Below, in pieces: positions 1 to 7,304 of a stretch of DNA of 30,928 nt. Source of the DNA: a virus; the IMG/VR virus record IMGVR_UViG_3300021964_007506, positions 1 through 30,928 of that record. One strand, written 5' to 3'. Numbering within the stretch: the first letter of the stretch is position 1; each line of letters starts with the position of its first letter. Below the pieces are notes generated by a model. The model made no database searches, was not told the origin of the DNA, and worked only from the letters and a program-made list of their open reading frames with translations. The translations under genes were made by a program, and so were the position numbers.

Positions 1-965
1 GCTACTGTTGGCCCTACGCAAGAAGCGACCGCAAAGATCATCGACCTACAGACTTATGCCTCAAAACAATAGATAGTATAAAGGAGCAAGCCCGTGGAAA
101 TGGCTTTAATAGTTTTCATTTTTCTCTTAGCGGTGGTGAGCCTACCTTTCACCCTGGTTACCTGGACATACTCAACCATCTCGCTAATGATGTTAGGAAT
201 ACTAATTACACTAGTGTTCACATGACATCAAACTGTAGTCGCAATATGAGATGGTTTAAAGAATATGTAGAAAAAGTTAAACCGTTTCATAGAGCAAGTA
301 TTACAGCAAGTTTACATACAGAACACTTAAACACAAAGGAGAAGATGCAGGATTTTGCAGATAAACTTATCCTGTGTCAAGAACATGATGTACAAGTTAC
401 AATTAATATGGTCATGGTGCCAGCCTGGTTTGAGCGTGATTGGGAGAATGCACTCTTCTTTCACGAACAAGGTATTAACGTTACTCTTAAACCACAATCA
501 GACCCTACTGCTTCTAAAATTGTTGAAGGATACAAACCGGAAGATTTAAAACGTTTATATAACGGAATGCCACAACGTGCCTACACTGAAAGTAAACGTA
601 TATGGTCAGATCGCCCCAAAGCAAAGTTTAAGGTTCCAATAGGAATGGACAAACCTGATGCAAGTGTGCCTTGGCATATGCAAGTTGAAATGAAAGACTC
701 AAAAGGCAATAAGTACTATATGGACCAAGCAGAACGCTTTAATGCCTTTAATTTCAACAATTTTGAAGGATGGGCTTGCAATGCCGGTTACAGCGGACTT
801 ATAATACGTGAGCCAGACGGTTCGATAAAAAGAAGTTATTCTTGTCATGATGCACCACTTGGCAACATCGAAACAGGCTTTACTTTGTTTAAGACACCTA
901 AGACATGTATTACAAAAAGTTGTGTTAGTAGTGCAGATAGTAAAATACCAAAAAGGAAAAATTAA
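1..965 (+). CDS. Radical SAM enzyme, 5'-truncated by window edge
   Basis: The reading frame is open from base 3 to the stop at 963-965 (320 codons visible), so the gene begins outside the window. An ATG at 222 is internal, because conserved radical SAM features lie before it. The first visible residues, YCWPY, carry what is probably the last Cys of the CxxxCxxC cluster motif, and SGGEPTFHPGY is the GGEP motif that contacts the SAM amino group. The C-terminal part has more cysteines (WACNAGY, YSCHD, TCITKSCV) that could bind an auxiliary Fe-S cluster, as in SPASM-type enzymes. Radical SAM enzymes cleave SAM to a 5'-deoxyadenosyl radical; the substrate here is unknown. The stop is followed at once by the nitroreductase-like gene (ATG at 965), so the two are probably co-translated. 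The family call is firm, the specific reaction is not. Confidence 0.85.
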   Translation, partial: YCWPYARSDRKDHRPTDLCLKTIDSIKEQARGNGFNSFHFSLSGGEPTFHPGYLDILNHLANDVRNTNYTSVHMTSNCSRNMRWFKEYVEKVKPFHRASITASLHTEHLNTKEKMQDFADKLILCQEHDVQVTINMVMVPAWFERDWENALFFHEQGINVTLKPQSDPTASKIVEGYKPEDLKRLYNGMPQRAYTESKRIWSDRPKAKFKVPIGMDKPDASVPWHMQVEMKDSKGNKYYMDQAERFNAFNFNNFEGWACNAGYSGLIIREPDGSIKRSYSCHDAPLGNIETGFTLFKTPKTCITKSCVSSADSKIPKRKN

Positions 966-1681
966 TGGAATGGTTAGAATTAATTGAACAAAGACACACA
1001 ACATTTGCCTGGGACAAAAGCAATATCCCTAGCAAAGAACTTATTGTAGAAACACTCGAAGAAGTATATACACATATTCCTAGTAAGAATTTACAGTTTC
1101 CTTATCAGGTAAGGTTATTTAAAAATGACGATCTTAATATACGAAAAGAAATAATGACAATTTGTCATAGAAACAAAGAAAAAAGTGCTGAAGAGGACTG
1201 GGGAAATCCGCAAGTACTTGCTCCTTGGTTGTTGGGATTTAACTCTAGATGGTGTTCAGATTTAGAAGTAAGGCACGAAACTACCTCTAAACGAGGTAAA
1301 TTAGATGGACTAGGAAAACATAAAAAAAGAACTAATGATACTGATGGAGGTCAAACACAAACAGAAAATATTGAAATAGGTATATTCAGTGCATACGTTA
1401 TGTTAGCATTAGCTAACAAAGGTATACAAACAGGAATGTGCCAAAACATTTGTAACAATTATGTAAGAGCAGAAGAAATTTTCAAAATACACGAAGATGA
1501 AAGAGCAATAGATTTTAGATTTATTATGGGTATTGGATATGCTAAAGATAGAAACTTAAGGCATGATTACTTCGATCCACGGATTAACAAAAACAAACCA
1601 ATTCCGTATGCTCCTATTGATGTACACAAGGTTTATCCTAGACCAGATATGAATGATATAGTCAAAATAATAAAGGAATAA
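965..1681 (+). CDS. Nitroreductase-like flavoprotein
   Basis: This 238-aa protein has the outline of the FMN-dependent nitroreductase fold. The N-terminus (LIEQRHTTFAWDKSNIPSKE) corresponds to the usual 'I..RRS.R.F....i..e' segment, followed by a PSKNLQFPYQVRLF segment like the family's 'PS..N.QPw.f.v'. A middle helix (IGIFSAYVMLALANKGIQTG) matches the helix that normally precedes the Gly-rich turn, and FRFIMGIGYAKD resembles the terminal 'iiGyp' strand. Members use NAD(P)H and FMN to reduce nitro groups, quinones or C=C bonds, and some act on peptide azolines. It overlaps the radical SAM gene by one base and sits in a cluster of redox enzymes, so it may act on the same substrate. The call rests on motif resemblance only. 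Confidence 0.6.
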   Translation: MEWLELIEQRHTTFAWDKSNIPSKELIVETLEEVYTHIPSKNLQFPYQVRLFKNDDLNIRKEIMTICHRNKEKSAEEDWGNPQVLAPWLLGFNSRWCSDLEVRHETTSKRGKLDGLGKHKKRTNDTDGGQTQTENIEIGIFSAYVMLALANKGIQTGMCQNICNNYVRAEEIFKIHEDERAIDFRFIMGIGYAKDRNLRHDYFDPRINKNKPIPYAPIDVHKVYPRPDMNDIVKIIKE

Positions 1682-1683
1682 TA

Positions 1684-1857
1684 ATGGCTATGAAATTAAT
1701 TTGTAAACACCTAGGCCCCTATTATGAAATACAAAAAAGGTTTCCTTGTAAAGCATTTGCAAATGAATTTATAGGAGAGCTTTGGATAGAAATAGATGAA
1801 AAATACGGTACTTTAATATATATGATGTTTGGAGATAGTGTTGTTAGACGTGATTGA
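1684..1857 (+). CDS. Small hypothetical protein (57 aa)
   Basis: A 57-aa frame starts at ATG 1684, two bases after the nitroreductase-like stop, and ends at TGA 1855-1857. The sequence begins MAMKLICKHL and is rich in aromatic residues and Met (ELWIEIDEKYG, LIYMMFGD). The upstream AAGGAAT at about 1675-1681 can act as a ribosome binding site. It has no signal peptide or clear membrane helix. It fills the only gap in the + strand cluster, which supports its being translated, but the family is not recognised. Confidence 0.5.
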   Translation: MAMKLICKHLGPYYEIQKRFPCKAFANEFIGELWIEIDEKYGTLIYMMFGDSVVRRD

Positions 1858-1877
1858 TATACTACAGGATACTACAT

Positions 1878-2432
1878 ATGAATAATTCGATACACCATAT
1901 AAATTTTGATATTGACAAAGGTATGCTAATTAAAGAAAGTAGCTATTGTCAGTTTGTACCAATTAATAGTGTTACACTGAGACATATACAGAGAGGTGGA
2001 AAAAGGTTTTCTGATTATTTAAAAAAAGAAGATAAAAATTGGTGGAGGCGACAAGATTCTTGGCAAGCAAGTACAAATGCTGATAATGAACTATTAGCTA
2101 AGATGCCAGAAACCGCCAGAATACTTTCTATATTTAAAGAGAGATTAAAAACAAACGAGATAGAAGCAAATTTCCTTACACAAAAAGTTGGCACAAATGT
2201 AAAAATGCATGCCGATGTTGGTACAGCGTGTGCTATAAATTTTTTACTAAAAGGAGATGAAACTCCGATAATGTTTGAAGAAGACGGTACATTTTATTAT
2301 AAGAATGCATTGTTAAACGTAAGTAAAAAACATATGGTTCCAGAACAAAGATCAACAGATAGAATGCTTTTTAAACTAAGGATTTTAAATATGCCCTTTG
2401 AAGAAGTAAGAGAGAAGATATATGTCAATTGA
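1878..2432 (+). CDS. Small H-x-D...H...R protein, 2OG/Fe(II) oxygenase-like
   Basis: 184 aa from ATG 1878, chosen because AGGA at 1866-1869 is well spaced; an in-frame TTG at 1854 would add eight residues. H111-x-D113, H152 and R162 have the spacing of a double-stranded beta-helix (cupin-type) Fe(II)/2-oxoglutarate site: HxD and distal His for iron, Arg for the 2OG carboxylate. The core between them (INFLLKGDETPIMFEEDG) looks like alternating beta strands. The N-terminal 100 residues are not recognised. Two more small proteins in this cluster (3005-3562, 4451-4936) carry the same signature. Hydroxylation of a peptide or small molecule is the most likely chemistry, but this is inference from metal-site spacing. 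Confidence 0.5.
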   Translation: MNNSIHHINFDIDKGMLIKESSYCQFVPINSVTLRHIQRGGKRFSDYLKKEDKNWWRRQDSWQASTNADNELLAKMPETARILSIFKERLKTNEIEANFLTQKVGTNVKMHADVGTACAINFLLKGDETPIMFEEDGTFYYKNALLNVSKKHMVPEQRSTDRMLFKLRILNMPFEEVREKIYVN

Positions 2433-3015
2433 GGTAATAGATATAATCCAAGAAGTTGAATACCAAGATATGCTATTAGATGCATTGAAGGGTATTGAAT
2501 CAGATCCTCACCATAACACTAAGAATTATAAGAACTTTGCTGAACGTTTACCTTCCTATGATGCTTTCCATATAGTATTAAAAGATGGCATCTTAGTAGC
2601 TTGTAGCGGTCTATACAACGGAGGAATATATCCTAATAGCACAGTTAGAGCTTTAGATAGAACCTACTACTTTAATTGGCGATCTAGCCACGTTTATAAA
2701 AGGAAAAGTTCAAATTCAAGATATGCAAGTGAATTTATGTGGCCTAAACAAGTTGAACTTGCAAAAAAACTAGGTTATAAATGTGTATTTTGGAGTACAC
2801 AGACACCTGAAAACCGTAGAGTAATTAAATGGATAGTAGATTATACGACTAAATACAAACCTATTTTATTGCCTAAATTATATAATACTTGTAGATTAGT
2901 CAATAATTGTGTTAACCAGGATAAAACTTGTTGGCAAAATATTGCAATGTATGCTTTTACAACAGGCTTTGAATTCCCATTACCAAGTATAGAGGTTTCT
3001 GATTATGAAAAATGA
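2422..3015 (+). CDS. GNAT-like acyltransferase, putative
   Basis: 197 aa, overlapping the previous gene by 11 nt, with a purine-rich site (AGAGAGAAG) before ATG 2422. The middle of the protein (FHIVLKDGILVACSGLY, then VRALDRTYYF and a conserved-looking WPKQVELAKKLGYKCVFWST) resembles the beta-strand, acyl-CoA loop and helix order of GNAT N-acetyltransferases, with TQTPENRRVIKW as the usual late 'N......y.k.GF'-type segment. The canonical Q/RxxGxG/A loop is not clear, so the assignment is tentative. Its place between oxidoreductase-like genes suggests it modifies the same target, possibly by N-acylation. Confidence 0.4.
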   Translation: MSIEVIDIIQEVEYQDMLLDALKGIESDPHHNTKNYKNFAERLPSYDAFHIVLKDGILVACSGLYNGGIYPNSTVRALDRTYYFNWRSSHVYKRKSSNSRYASEFMWPKQVELAKKLGYKCVFWSTQTPENRRVIKWIVDYTTKYKPILLPKLYNTCRLVNNCVNQDKTCWQNIAMYAFTTGFEFPLPSIEVSDYEK

Positions 3016-3562
3016 TATAAAAGCATTAAGGCAATACGCTAAATTAAAGAAACTGCCAGGAGTTATAAAACTCGGCACGATTAGTAACGAGCTATGTGAT
3101 CAACTTTGTAACTTGAGCAAACATTCAGAAATTACAAATGTAAAGGCTATAGCAAACAGAAAAGGAACATATGGAGTAGAACACGACGATACCAGCCCTG
3201 CTGGGAAAACATATAATCAAAAACATATAGACAATTGGACAATAGATATCGAGTGTTTAAATGATTTCGAAGGAAAATATGAATGGCGCTTTGCAGAATT
3301 AGAGCCACAAGGTATTATTCCAATGCATTTAGATGATCCTTATTCGTATAGATTTTTAGCAGTAGTAAATGGTAATCATACTTTTAATCTAGAAAGTCCT
3401 ACTGATCAAAAAATTATTATGAATACTGGAGATGTATATTTTGTAAATTCTGCACACAAACATAGTGTAGAAAATACTGCTAAAGACTTAAAAAGAATTG
3501 CACTATTAGGAAAGATGGAAATAAATGAACACAATACTAAATTATTACGAACAAGAGCCTGA
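3005..3562 (+). CDS. Aspartyl/asparaginyl hydroxylase-like protein
   Basis: 185 aa, overlapping its upstream neighbour by 11 nt. Residues H108-x-D110 (IIPMHLDDPYSYRF), H153 (SAHKHSVEN) and R164 (LKRIALL) fit the iron- and 2OG-binding triad plus Arg of a beta-helix dioxygenase. The segment WRFAELEPQGIIPMHLDDP and the later TGDVYFVNSAHKHSVEN resemble the aspartyl/asparaginyl beta-hydroxylase group, in which the distal His follows an 'N....H.v.N' strand. Expected role: oxidation of a peptide or small molecule. It ends inside the next radical SAM gene (38-nt overlap), so expression is tightly coupled. The substrate is unknown. Confidence 0.55.
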   Translation: MKNDIKALRQYAKLKKLPGVIKLGTISNELCDQLCNLSKHSEITNVKAIANRKGTYGVEHDDTSPAGKTYNQKHIDNWTIDIECLNDFEGKYEWRFAELEPQGIIPMHLDDPYSYRFLAVVNGNHTFNLESPTDQKIIMNTGDVYFVNSAHKHSVENTAKDLKRIALLGKMEINEHNTKLLRTRA

Positions 3563-4451
3563 AAATAATACATTTTCGGATGTTGTTATCGATGTTACTC
3601 ACAGATGTAACATGAATTGCAAAAACTGTTACATACCTAATAGAGATGTGCCTGACATGGATATGGAATTAATGCTAGAAGCAATTAGTAAGTTTCCTAA
3701 ACGCACAATGATACGTATAATAGGAGCAGAGCCTACTATGCGTAGTGATCTCGGCGAGATGATATCGCGTATTAAAAAAACAGGAAACCGTTGTACATTG
3801 CTTACAAACGGTCTAAGACTAGCAAGAGAAAGTTATGTACAACATCTAAAACATAGCGGCCTTAGACATTGCTATGTTAGTATGAATGGTGCTGATAACG
3901 ATGACTACTATGAACAAATAGACGAATTAAGATGTGCAAGAAAAAAAGTTGCGGCTTTACAGAACTTAGTTAATAATAAGTTTATTATCGATACTGGTAC
4001 TATTATTGTTAAAGGAATAAACGACGATGTTGTAGAGCGTATGTTATCTTTGTATAAACGCACCGGAGTTGAAAATGTTGTATGTAGAATTAAAAATGTT
4101 GGAGATTTAGGTCGCAGTATGGCAGATCAAGATAATTATACCTTAGAAGAACTTGTTACACTAGTATCGCAACAAACAGGCCTAAGTGAAGATTACATTT
4201 ATCATTGGCGTAACACACCGATATATCAAAATGACCAACCTGAAATAGATAGTTTTATGTTTCCAATGAATCCCGAAAGTAAAAATAAGTTTATGCACAA
4301 AAGTGGTGTATGGTTTAAGATTGCTAATTGGAAAGGCGAACCTGGTCAAAGTGTTCCGTTGCGTAATAATACACGTAGAGGAAGACTAACTCCGGACTTT
4401 AAAGTTGCACCGTTCTTTGAACATGTTAAATTAAATGAAGGAGGGTATTAG
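3525..4451 (+). CDS. Radical SAM domain enzyme
   Basis: 308 aa. C28-x3-C32-x2-C35 (THRCNMNCKNCYIPNR) is the canonical [4Fe-4S]/SAM motif and GAEPTMRSDL is the GGEP-equivalent. The following VSMNGAD and IVKGIND segments match later strands of the partial TIM barrel. It is shorter than SPASM-type maturases and has no visible C-terminal cysteine cluster, unlike the other radical SAM protein of this cluster. It overlaps the hydroxylase-like gene by 38 nt and ends one base into the next gene. The family is certain; the substrate is unknown. The neighbourhood suggests modification of a peptide, sugar or cofactor. Confidence 0.9.
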   Translation: MNTILNYYEQEPENNTFSDVVIDVTHRCNMNCKNCYIPNRDVPDMDMELMLEAISKFPKRTMIRIIGAEPTMRSDLGEMISRIKKTGNRCTLLTNGLRLARESYVQHLKHSGLRHCYVSMNGADNDDYYEQIDELRCARKKVAALQNLVNNKFIIDTGTIIVKGINDDVVERMLSLYKRTGVENVVCRIKNVGDLGRSMADQDNYTLEELVTLVSQQTGLSEDYIYHWRNTPIYQNDQPEIDSFMFPMNPESKNKFMHKSGVWFKIANWKGEPGQSVPLRNNTRRGRLTPDFKVAPFFEHVKLNEGGY

Positions 4452-4936
4452 TGTATATCTTAGAATTACCTAATTTTAATTTTCCAAAAAGAGAATTGTT
4501 TGAGTATCAAAATAATCACCGAGGCTATAAAGAAAATATTCATTTTAAAAAAGGTCATAACTTAGATACTGCAAAAACTTGTAAATTTTTTGATTTAACT
4601 AATATTGATAATCCTGTTGTAAAACAAGTATTGGATACTGCTGGAGCAGTTGACGGAAAATTTACTAAGGTGCTCGCTGGTGGTGTAATGCCTGCTCATA
4701 TAGATCCTCAAAGAACTGCTGTCCTTATGTTACCTTTGACAGACAACCCTAGTCCTATTGTATTTTATGAGGATGACAAGGAAATTTTTAAACATGTATA
4801 TACTATGCCCACAATAATTAACGCAAAAATTAAACATGGTGTACCTGAAGTAAAAACAGATAGAATTTTTTTACAAATAAATTTCTTTGAACCTTGGGAA
4901 AATGTTTTAAAATTAATGAGTATTTTTCAAAAGTAA
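4451..4936 (+). CDS. Small H-x-D...H...R oxygenase-like protein
   Basis: 161 aa starting at GTG 4451, supported by a strong GAAGGAGGG site at 4437-4445; the GTG shares its G with the upstream stop codon. H83-x-D85 (MPAHIDPQRTAVLMLPL), H129 (KIKHGVPE) and R138 (DRIFLQINF) form the same iron/2OG-type signature as in the two other small proteins of the cluster. The C-terminus (FFEPW) is typical of the last strand of short phage 2OG-like proteins. It is the last gene of the + strand cluster and converges on the tail-fibre-type gene with only two bases between stops. Function is inferred from motif spacing. Confidence 0.5.
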   Translation: MYILELPNFNFPKRELFEYQNNHRGYKENIHFKKGHNLDTAKTCKFFDLTNIDNPVVKQVLDTAGAVDGKFTKVLAGGVMPAHIDPQRTAVLMLPLTDNPSPIVFYEDDKEIFKHVYTMPTIINAKIKHGVPEVKTDRIFLQINFFEPWENVLKLMSIFQK

Positions 4937-4938
4937 TA

Positions 4939-6051
4939 TTAGTGTAGATTTACCCAAGAACTACCGTCGTATACTTGAAGTTTAGTATCTGTAGTATTAA
5001 ATACTACCATTCCTGCGGCTGCTGTCAGCGCATCTCTAACTGTAGTAGTTATTGGTTTGTATAAGACTGCGCCACCTACTTCTAGTTTTGCATCTCCAGG
5101 CGCATTACTTATTTCTCCTGCCATGCTTATCTGAACTGTACCAGTTTTGTAAAGTTTCATATAATTGTTATAGTCAGGGGTGCCGCCAGGCTGTGGAATA
5201 ATTGTCAGTTGATCGTTAGTAACACTCACAGAAGTAATTGTTACAGGTAGGGCAGTACCAACTTTGTAACCAAATATAAGTCTACCTACAGGTGTAGTAT
5301 CTCCTATTGCAGAATCTGAATTTCTTTGCATTATAAGTCTTGACGGTTCATCTGGTGTTTCAAAACTAATACCACCAGCGGCGTCAGTCGGAGCAATAAC
5401 TGGTACAGTAAGTTGTTCTGCAGTTAATTGATTATTAACACCATCTACTAAAGTAGTTGAATCATCACCAAAAACACTTCCAGTTAACTCTCCGTCAAGG
5501 GTTCCAGTAACATTTCCAGTTAAGTTACCAGTAACGTCACCTGTTAGATTACCTGTAATAATACCAGTTCCTGCATTTACAATTATTTGACTGTCATCAC
5601 CGATTACATCTGCTTGTATACTGTCTGCAGTCATATTCCCTGTAACAGTTAATTCATTGAAGAAACCGCCAGCATATCGAACTGCACTTGAGCCTATAGT
5701 GTAAGCATCTGCAGCATCAGCTATTAAATTACCTGATAATACACCTCCAATAGAAAGTACATCGCCACCAGCACCGTCGCCTAAGTTGATATTCCCTGTA
5801 GCTGTAATTGTACCGGTAATGTTTATGTTACCTGTACCTGTTATATTATTGCCGTTTAGGTCTAAATCACCTCCTAATTGTGGTGATCCATCATCTACAA
5901 TATCGTTTTGTCCGCTAACAATGTTACCACCTGTAGTGGTTCCATCACCAACGTATACCTTTTTGGTATCGGTTGTGTATACTAGTTCACCTGCTTCTGG
6001 TGTAATCGCAGTTCTTTCTGCGTTTGTACCTCTTCTTAGTCTTAGGGCCAT
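4939..6051 (-). CDS. Tail fibre-type structural protein with Mtd-like N-terminus
   Basis: 370 aa. The N-terminus (MALRLRRGTNAERTAITPEAG then ELVYTTDTKKVYVGDGTT) is the short domain that opens many phage fibre and baseplate proteins, related to the N-terminus of the Bordetella phage major tropism determinant. It is followed by Gly/Asn/Thr-rich repeats (NITGTGNINITGT; GNLTGDVTGNLTGNVTG near residue 170) that can form trimeric beta-structures. The C-terminus repeats the opening theme (VFNTTDTKLQVYDGSSWVN), a common fibre-end domain; no S74 chaperone/peptidase domain is seen. It is probably a virion fibre subunit, perhaps in receptor binding. An exact TATAAATA box lies 25 nt upstream, fitting late expression. 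Confidence 0.75.
   Translation of the reverse strand: MALRLRRGTNAERTAITPEAGELVYTTDTKKVYVGDGTTTGGNIVSGQNDIVDDGSPQLGGDLDLNGNNITGTGNINITGTITATGNINLGDGAGGDVLSIGGVLSGNLIADAADAYTIGSSAVRYAGGFFNELTVTGNMTADSIQADVIGDDSQIIVNAGTGIITGNLTGDVTGNLTGNVTGTLDGELTGSVFGDDSTTLVDGVNNQLTAEQLTVPVIAPTDAAGGISFETPDEPSRLIMQRNSDSAIGDTTPVGRLIFGYKVGTALPVTITSVSVTNDQLTIIPQPGGTPDYNNYMKLYKTGTVQISMAGEISNAPGDAKLEVGGAVLYKPITTTVRDALTAAAGMVVFNTTDTKLQVYDGSSWVNLH
5480..5566 (-). repeat. Short coding repeats (N-L/V-T-G) in fibre gene
   Basis: The DNA repeats a roughly 12-24-base theme that encodes GNLTG/DVTG/NVTG units. It is a protein-level repeat within the fibre gene, not an intergenic array. Such repeats can expand or contract by slippage or recombination and so vary fibre length. 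Confidence 0.6.
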
Positions 6052-6076
6052 ATTAAACTCCTGGAATATCTATATG

Positions 6077-6084
6077 TATTTATA
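6077..6084 (-). promoter_or_regulatory. T4-type late promoter box TATAAATA
   Basis: The - strand reads TATAAATA exactly, the late-promoter -10 element recognised by the T4 gp55 sigma factor. It lies in the short gap between the 106-aa gene and the fibre gene, 25 nt before the fibre start codon, a suitable leader length. No -35 box is needed for this class. Confidence 0.7.
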
Positions 6085-6100
6085 CAAATTCTCAAACAAA

Positions 6101-6421
6101 TTACTTTCTTCTTTTCATAAAATGTCTTGTTCGGCCTTGAATATCTGCCTTTACCCGTGCTGTATCAAGCCTAAAATCCACGTTATCTATACTGTCCTGA
6201 TAATTACTAAACAATTCTTCTAATGATTTTTCTATATCTTTAGCATCTTTTTTTTGTCTAGTTTTAGCAACATCTATATCCCAGACTTTACCGTCTGTAA
6301 AAAATACACGAACGCTGTGTAGATATTTAACAGGTACAACTTTAATATCTACATCTTGAAATACTTCAGGCCAATGATCTATAATGTCCTGAGGAAGTTT
6401 TTTGTTTTTTGCCTTAGGCAC
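6101..6421 (-). CDS. Conserved marine T4-like phage protein (106 aa)
   Basis: The frame opens further upstream, but that part lies inside the preceding gene. GTG 6421 gives a protein beginning M-PKAKNKKLPQDIIDHW, a natural N-terminus with only an 8-nt overlap; TTG 6430 is the alternative. Visible features are a hydrophobic core (VKYLHSVRVFFTDGKVWDIDV), an acidic helix (DIEKSLEELFSNYQ) and a basic tail (RTRHFMKRRK). I recall similar proteins near structural genes of marine T4-like phages; their role is unknown. Position before the fibre gene suggests a virion or assembly function. Confidence 0.6.
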   Translation of the reverse strand: MPKAKNKKLPQDIIDHWPEVFQDVDIKVVPVKYLHSVRVFFTDGKVWDIDVAKTRQKKDAKDIEKSLEELFSNYQDSIDNVDFRLDTARVKADIQGRTRHFMKRRK

Positions 6422-7019
6422 TTTCTGCAACAGACTTTTTCTTCTTAGTCGGAACAAGTTCTTCAGCTTGCTCACGTAGTCTCTTTGCTTCTTTAAACAT
6501 TGTATCTGCTTGCGAACGATATTGTGCTGCTAAAGTTGCATCATCAATAACTGCTTCATTTGTTGGAGCTGTATCTTCTGCTACAGGCATGTCACTAACA
6601 GTTGCCATATCTTTTACTTCAGTAGACTGACCTGCATCTAGTGTTGCTAAATCTTCAACTGCTACACCTTTTTGTTCAGCAATCATTCTATTTAATTCAT
6701 CTAATTGAATTACTGTGCTACGATCTGGAGTCATTTCTACTAGCTCAGTTGCAACTTTTTGCATTTTGCCTGTTACATGAAATCCAGCTAACATAATTCT
6801 ACCATCTGGCAGTCTAGTTCTAGCCATTGCATTTGCAAAAACATCTTCGTTTTGGCCAGCGTCGCTTTCGATAAGTTTCATCAAAGAATCGTGTTCTTCT
6901 GCCATTAGGTTTTCTGTAGTAACTACTACACAATTTTCAGGCTCACCGGGAACAGTTCTGTATGCTACAATAACTTTCCTTTGGTTAGTCTTAATACGTC
7001 CTACATGTTTATACATCAT
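6414..7019 (-). CDS. Probable virion-associated protein (201 aa)
   Basis: The N-terminal two thirds (KHVGRIKTNQRKVIVAYRT ... EEHDSLMKLIESDAGQNEDV ... ARTRLPDGRIMLAGFHVTG) form a compact domain resembling a family I associate with marine T4-like phage structural regions. It is followed by a Thr/Asp/Ala-rich linker (about residues 130-165) and a charged helix (SQADTMFKEAKRLREQAEEL) ending in a Lys cluster. It overlaps the 82-aa gene by four bases, so the two are translationally coupled. No enzymatic motif is visible. A structural or assembly role is inferred from context. Confidence 0.6.
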   Translation of the reverse strand: MMYKHVGRIKTNQRKVIVAYRTVPGEPENCVVVTTENLMAEEHDSLMKLIESDAGQNEDVFANAMARTRLPDGRIMLAGFHVTGKMQKVATELVEMTPDRSTVIQLDELNRMIAEQKGVAVEDLATLDAGQSTEVKDMATVSDMPVAEDTAPTNEAVIDDATLAAQYRSQADTMFKEAKRLREQAEELVPTKKKKSVAESA

Positions 7020-7264
7020 TTTTCTCCTTCAGTAGCACTATTTGTTGCTTGTTGCTGTTGTGCCACTGCTGCTAGGAATGTTTCTAGCTTTGTGTAAGTT
7101 GTACCAACTGTAGTCATTTCATTGGGCTTAAAAGCACCACGTTGACTTGCTACGTCGATAATTTGTTTGATATTACCCAAATCTTGAACTGTAAGTTCGA
7201 CTGGGGCTTCATTAGCCGGAGCAGGTTGCGCGGTAGCTTCAGCTGGTTTCTTTTCTTCTGTCAT
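7016..7264 (-). CDS. Conserved small phage protein (82 aa)
   Basis: It has a low-complexity N-terminus rich in Ala, Pro and Glu, then a conserved-looking core (ELTVQDLGNIKQIIDVASQ, RGAFKPNEMTTVGTTYTKL, ETFLAAVAQ) predicted to be helical. AAGGAG lies well spaced before the ATG at 7264. Similar small proteins are, as far as I recall, common in cyanophages next to structural genes. The function is unknown; the flexible acidic N-terminus and helical core would suit a binding adaptor. Confidence 0.6.
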   Translation of the reverse strand: MTEEKKPAEATAQPAPANEAPVELTVQDLGNIKQIIDVASQRGAFKPNEMTTVGTTYTKLETFLAAVAQQQQATNSATEGEK

Positions 7265-7304
7265 AGTTAGTTAACTCCTTATACTATTAATTATTCGAAA
7301 ATAT

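Noticed and set aside
1-72. Frame 1 reading from base 1 to TAG at 70-72 as the end of another gene
   Set aside because: Frame 3 over the same bases carries the conserved radical SAM motifs and continues without a stop.
4936-4940. Bidirectional terminator between the converging clusters
   Set aside because: Only two bases separate the stops and no inverted repeat with a U-tract is visible there.
5480-5566. CRISPR-like or regulatory repeats
   Set aside because: The repeats are in frame inside the fibre gene and encode Gly/Thr units with no unique spacers.
5786-6223. 145-aa + strand frame opposite the fibre gene
   Set aside because: Antisense to well-supported genes, low-complexity Pro/Val/Leu-rich product and no ribosome binding site.
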